This document shows, in pieces, positions 7,995-11,327 of a stretch of 11,327 nucleotides of DNA. The DNA lies in NCBI GenBank assembly GCA_018398765.1, contig JAHBMJ010003358.1:1-11327 (forward strand). The letters run 5' to 3'. The notes under the pieces were generated by a model that did not search any database, was not told the origin of the DNA, and saw only the letters and a list, made by a program, of their open reading frames with translations. Within the stretch, counting starts at the first letter, position 1; each line of letters begins with the position of its first letter. The translations under genes and the position numbers were made by a program. Origin of the DNA: Chromera velia. Lineage: Eukaryota; Sar; Chromeraceae.

Positions 7995-9260
7995 GCGTTG
8001 TGTAGCGTCCGTCCCTCCCTTCTGGTCGTCTCTCTACGTTATGTTTGTGCACCATGTGTTCTTTTCTCGAACAATTCTCATCTCATCCTGTGGATCCCTC
8101 TCCCTCTTCCGCTTCGCTTTCTCTGTGTCTCCACTCTTCTTTCTTTTGCTCTGTTCTTACGAAGATCTTCGTTTCTTGTTTTTTGTTCTTTCTTGTGGCT
8201 CTGAACACTACACAGAGTGATGTACGCGTCGGGTGCCCCAGGTCCCTTTCTTCATGCCATTAGGAATGGCAGCAGAGAAAATGCCTGTGTGTTGACTTTG
8301 TGCGCGAGTGAGCGAAGAGAGAAGAAACTTTCCATCTGTGGTGGTGTATCTGCCTGTCTCTGTTTCTCTCTGTCTGTTTTTGTCTGATTGCAGTGGAGCA
8401 GTCCTTCCTTTGCTCGTTTGTTTTGTCTGTCATTACACTGGCGTTTGCAACCAGGTCCGTTGGGGGTCTTCGAAACGTTGTCGTCCTCTCTCTCTTTCTC
8501 TATCTGTCTCTGTCTTTCTACTCGTGGAAGTGGTCTTTTGTCTGTTTCGCTGCTTCGACACGCAACGACGAGAAAAGACGAGTCCTTCTTTCTGCGTGTT
8601 GTTGCGGACTGAAGGGAGGGCAAAAAGAGGACTTTGTTGAGACGTGATCGAGCTCTCTCTCCCTATCTCACATCTCACAGCGGGACCAGAAGGAAAGGAA
8701 AAGGCCCCTCTCTTTGTTTCTGCGCCTTCCTGTGTGTCGTCATTCTGTTTTGTTCTTGCTGATTTGTCTGCTTGCTTCCATCAATACAAAACGGCCACTC
8801 TTGGCCCCCTTTCTCATCTTGCGCGGACACACCACAGTCACGAGGATGCCTCCAGAACTGCTTTTCCTGGTCTCTTCAATGCCGCTCTTTGCCTCTCCAC
8901 GCAGAAAACGCACATTCCAAGAGCTTCGGCCTCGACCCTATTGGCGCCGGTGGCTCGCGTGGTCCTCTGCTATCTTCGTTTTCTGGACGGCTATTCTGGC
9001 AGGTCGGTTTGTATTCTGGCTGCCTTTTTGTCTGTCTGTCTGTGTGTCGGTCTGTCTGTCTGACTGACATATGCGCGAGCAGAGAGAGACAGAAAGACAA
9101 ACAGACAGACGGGCAGACAGCCATCTAAAGAAACAGCACGAGAAAGAGAGACAGACAACCACTCGGGCAAAGAGACGGAATCAGAGCCTGCTTCTCTTGT
9201 GAGTGTGCGTGTGTGTTTGTGTTTGTGTTTGTGTTTGTGTTTGTGTGTGTATTTCTTTCT

Positions 9261-9292
<32 letters not shown>

Positions 9293-10165
9293 TCCCTTCC
9301 TTCCTTCCTTCCTTCCTTTCTTTCTTTCTTTCTTTCTTTCTCTCTCTCTGTCTCTCTCTCTCTCTTTCTTTCTTTCTCTCTCTCTCTCTCTCTCTCTCTT
9401 TCCCTCTCTCTTTCTTTCTTTCTCCTGCAGGTTTCGTGTACCATTTCGAAATGGTGAATTCGAAGGGAGAGGTCCAAACCGTCTTGGATGTGAGTCTACT
9501 TGTTTGATTGATTGACTAATCGGTTAATCGGTTTCTCCTCTCTCCCTCCATCTTGATCCCCCATACTATCCATCCTTTCTTTTCTGTGAGAAGCTTGGGC
9601 ACCGTTTCCGTTGAGGAGAGAAAGCTGTTGCGTGCGAGTCAGGATATCAGACGGAGGGATCTTCGTTTGCTCGTGGCATCCTTCCTGGTTTCTGTGCTTG
9701 CTGGTAGAAGTTAGACGTGGGTCTGTGAGAGACTTTTCCACTTTTCCTCAGCTTCCCGGTCTCCTCCCTTCCGGTCGCCTTTTTCTTTTGGAATCCTTCC
9801 TTCAGTCAGAAAAACCAGCCGGGGTCGTTCTTGGGAATATTTTTTTTCTTTCTCGTGACCTCTTGCCCTCTGTATTCATTCGTTTATTGCATGCAGATGG
9901 CAAGTGAGTTCTTCGAGTCGACTGAATGGCTTCAAGTGAAAGCGGTAAGCGTGCACCTGGCGAGGGAGGGAGGGAGGGATTGAGGAAGAAAGGGGGGAGG
10001 GAAGAAGAAAGAGCCATGCATGAATGGGTTGCATGGTCACCGGTGGCCGGAAGATTGAAGAGAGATTGGTTGAAGGACTTTTGCCAGCGGGATTCTTTGA
10101 TTTGCTTTCTTCTTTACAGTTGCGCTCTCTACCTGTCTTCCTGTCTTCCTGATGCCCTACGGATA

Positions 10166-10200
<35 letters not shown>

Positions 10201-11327
10201 CAGATCTTCGGCAGATACGCGAACATCACGAAAGAGCAGGTCAGTCGATCGATCGATAGTTGGTTGTGTGTGTCTGGTCGTCCGTTCGCTCCCATGCAGA
10301 TCGCGCTTTTTTCTCTGTGCTTGCTTTTTTTTCGGTCCTTTGCACCACACAAGGTAGGAAGGGAAAGGAAGAGAGTACAGGTACTTGAAAACGTCAAGCA
10401 CCGTCGCTGAGGAATAGACCTCCGCTAAGACATGATATGATGATTTACCTTTATGACATCACATGCTGCTCTCTGCACCTTTCTTTCTGCAGGGTCTTTC
10501 GGCTGGGCTTCAGAGTTTCGTTGAGGATCTGCAACAGGAAATGGAGGGGAGCAGAGACAGAGGCAGCACAGGAGGGGGCAAGAGAGGGTCGAAAAGAGGG
10601 AGGGGGGGGGACTGGGAGGGGGCAGAGGGGGATGAAGAGTCTGAGGAGGACGAGGAGGGAGGGTGGGCCTGGGCCTGGTTTGAGGAGAACATCAACTGGG
10701 CTCTGGGGACCTTCTCGGGTCTGTGGGTGGGTGGGCGGGTGGGTTGGCGCTTTGTTCTCGACTTTGCATATGTTTTCCTCTCTTTCTTTCTTTCGCCCTC
10801 TTTCTTTGAATCGCTTTCTGTGCGGAAGTGTCCGGATGGTCCTGTTGAGTGTGTGGCTGTTGCTTCCGCTGAAGATGAGAGTCAGTTAGCGGCAGGCAAA
10901 CTTGTTCTGATGGGTTTGTTTCATTTAACGACAAGAGAGTGAGAGAATGAAGAAAAACACAGAAGAAAAAAGGAACCCCGACAAGTCCCTTGCTTCCCCC
11001 ACCTTCCTCCTTCAGTCGCTCGCTGCATGCACCCGTTTTGTTGTATGTGCGTGTTTGAGAGAGTCTGCAGGAAAGAGTGACTGGAAAACCCTCGGCGTCT
11101 CTCCGGGTGCAAGCGACGATGAAATCAAGGACAAGTCAGTCGGCATTCCTAGGAGATTGTGGCTTTCTCTTCTCTCTCTGCAGTTTCGAACCGAGTCAAC
11201 CGAATAAGATCGAAGAGAAGCAGAAGAGTAACGATAGCGCCAAGGCGCTGAGCTTCTGTCTCTTTGAAGGGGATCGCGTCCTCGGTGTCTTCTCTCGAGT
11301 GTTTCTCATTTGGTTCGTGTCCCCTTC
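6851..11327 (+). CDS. DNAJC22: DNAJC22/Wurst-like multi-pass membrane J-protein (3' partial)
   Basis: Proposed exons: 6851-7422, 7746-7867, 8218-8307 (optional), 8394-8454, 8905-9002, 9431-9489, 9897-9944, 10204-10239, 10493-10718 (or -10726), 11071-11134 (or from 11016), 11184-. Every junction keeps one reading frame. Residues 9-60 form a TM2 domain: a membrane span, then GAHHLSLGRECQALLW, a second span and Asp52. This is the DNAJC22 signature. Further membrane spans lie around residues 138-160 and 192-206, in the LCSFVLSVITLAF exon, and in WLAWSSAIFVFWTAILA (after RPRPYWRR). Exon 9 carries a basic-then-acidic insert followed by WAWAWFEENINWALG. Next comes a J-domain start, DWKTLGVSPGASDDEIKD. 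The family is a TM2-plus-J membrane protein; Drosophila Wurst acts with Hsc70 in clathrin-mediated endocytosis. ATG 6851 fits because the TM2 domain follows at once. The HPD motif is not visible: the next exon reads NFEPSQPNK. The 3' end is missing. Confidence 0.8.
7499..7501. other. Three undetermined bases (NNN)
   Basis: Assembly ambiguity inside intron 1 of the DNAJC22-like gene. It does not affect the coding exons. Confidence 0.95.
7886..7993. repeat. Compound microsatellite (CTTTCT)n-(CT)n-(GT)n in intron 2
   Basis: A hexanucleotide CTTTCT tract runs to about 7944, then CT dinucleotides to about 7962, then GT dinucleotides to about 7993. The long open frames overlapping it on both strands are repeat artefacts (Ser/Phe/Leu or Lys/Arg runs). 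The rest of the intron (7868-8217) shows nothing else. Confidence 0.95.
8455..8904 (+). other. Intron 4 of the DNAJC22-like gene
   Basis: 450 bases between donor GTCCGT (after ACCAG) and acceptor CTCTCCACGCAG. It is pyrimidine-rich on the sense strand with many TCT and CTGT words. An open frame runs from 8714 into exon 5, but the phase join from exon 4 uses the acceptor at 8904, so the upstream part is taken as intronic. Intron retention cannot be excluded. Confidence 0.65.
9023..9121. repeat. Imperfect foldback of TCTG and CAGA tracts in intron 5
   Basis: A (TCTG)n-type tract (about 9029-9066) is followed 20-25 bases later by a (CAGA)n-type tract (about 9086-9121) on the same strand. The two can pair as a long imperfect hairpin in the transcript. 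Confidence 0.75.
9205..9429. repeat. Long compound pyrimidine microsatellite in intron 5
   Basis: GTTTGT units (about 9212-9250) are followed by TTTC, CCTT, TTTC again, then mixed CT and CTTT tracts up to the acceptor CTCCTGCAG (ending 9430). This run doubles as a very long polypyrimidine tract for exon 6. All overlapping open frames are artefacts of the repeat. Confidence 0.95.
9490..9896 (+). other. Intron 6 of the DNAJC22-like gene
   Basis: 407 bases from donor GTGAGT to acceptor GCATGCAG, phase 0 at both ends. The sequence is moderately pyrimidine-rich with no internal gene seen. Confidence 0.75.
10168..10196. repeat. (GT)n tract directly before an acceptor
   Basis: About 14 GT units sit immediately before CGTGCAG, the acceptor of the 36-bp exon 8 (10204-10239). 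The usual polypyrimidine tract is replaced by GT repeats here. Confidence 0.95.

Noticed and set aside
7255-8055. 266-codon minus-strand frame over intron 2
   Set aside because: Dominated by Thr-His, Arg-Glu and Lys-Arg dipeptides encoded by microsatellites, and it crosses the N gap.
9181-9515. Several long frames in both orientations over intron 5 repeats
   Set aside because: Low-complexity translations of TTTC, CCTT and CT tracts with no start context.
1-11327. CRISPR arrays, tRNA or rRNA genes, bacterial operons
   Set aside because: No spaced identical repeats, cloverleaf or rRNA-like sequence was seen on reading, and the intron-containing genes are eukaryotic.

Overview
This is a eukaryotic nuclear window, most likely from a protist or alga. 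Two genes have clear GT-AG introns, the introns are long and rich in microsatellites and pyrimidines, a dead retroelement carries a nested DNA transposon, and one gene encodes a motile-cilium assembly factor. A chromerid-type alveolate would fit, but that is a guess from genome texture only. There is no sign of prokaryotic organisation.

Layout. (1) Bases 2-484: the 3' end of an unrecognised plus-strand gene. (2) 485-960: AT-rich spacer with a perfect hairpin and a CAAAT microsatellite. (3) 1066-2817: a decayed Gag/capsid-like retroelement reading frame. It is split by a 915-bp non-autonomous DNA transposon (1714-2628) with perfect terminal inverted repeats and an 8-bp target duplication (ATCAAGAT). 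Removing the element and one duplication copy rejoins the interrupted frame. (4) 2818-3718: non-coding spacer with CATC and CCTT tracts. (5) 3719-5923, minus strand: a two-exon SPAG1-like gene (N-terminal SPAG1 domain, TPR block, RPAP3_C domain). (6) 5924-6850: a divergent intergenic stretch with a CpG-rich palindromic island and, possibly, a small unproven plus-strand gene. (7) 6851 to the window end, plus strand: a gene of about 10-11 exons for a DNAJC22/Wurst-like membrane J-protein (TM2 domain, several membrane spans, C-terminal J-domain start), incomplete at 3'.

Both recognised genes relate to the chaperone world: SPAG1 is a cytosolic co-chaperone for axonemal dynein assembly, and DNAJC22 is a membrane J-protein. 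Nothing in the sequence shows joint regulation. The points most worth checking are the nested transposon, the missing HPD motif in the visible J domain, and the many splice donors with C at +3. I found no evidence of a wholly new multi-gene system.
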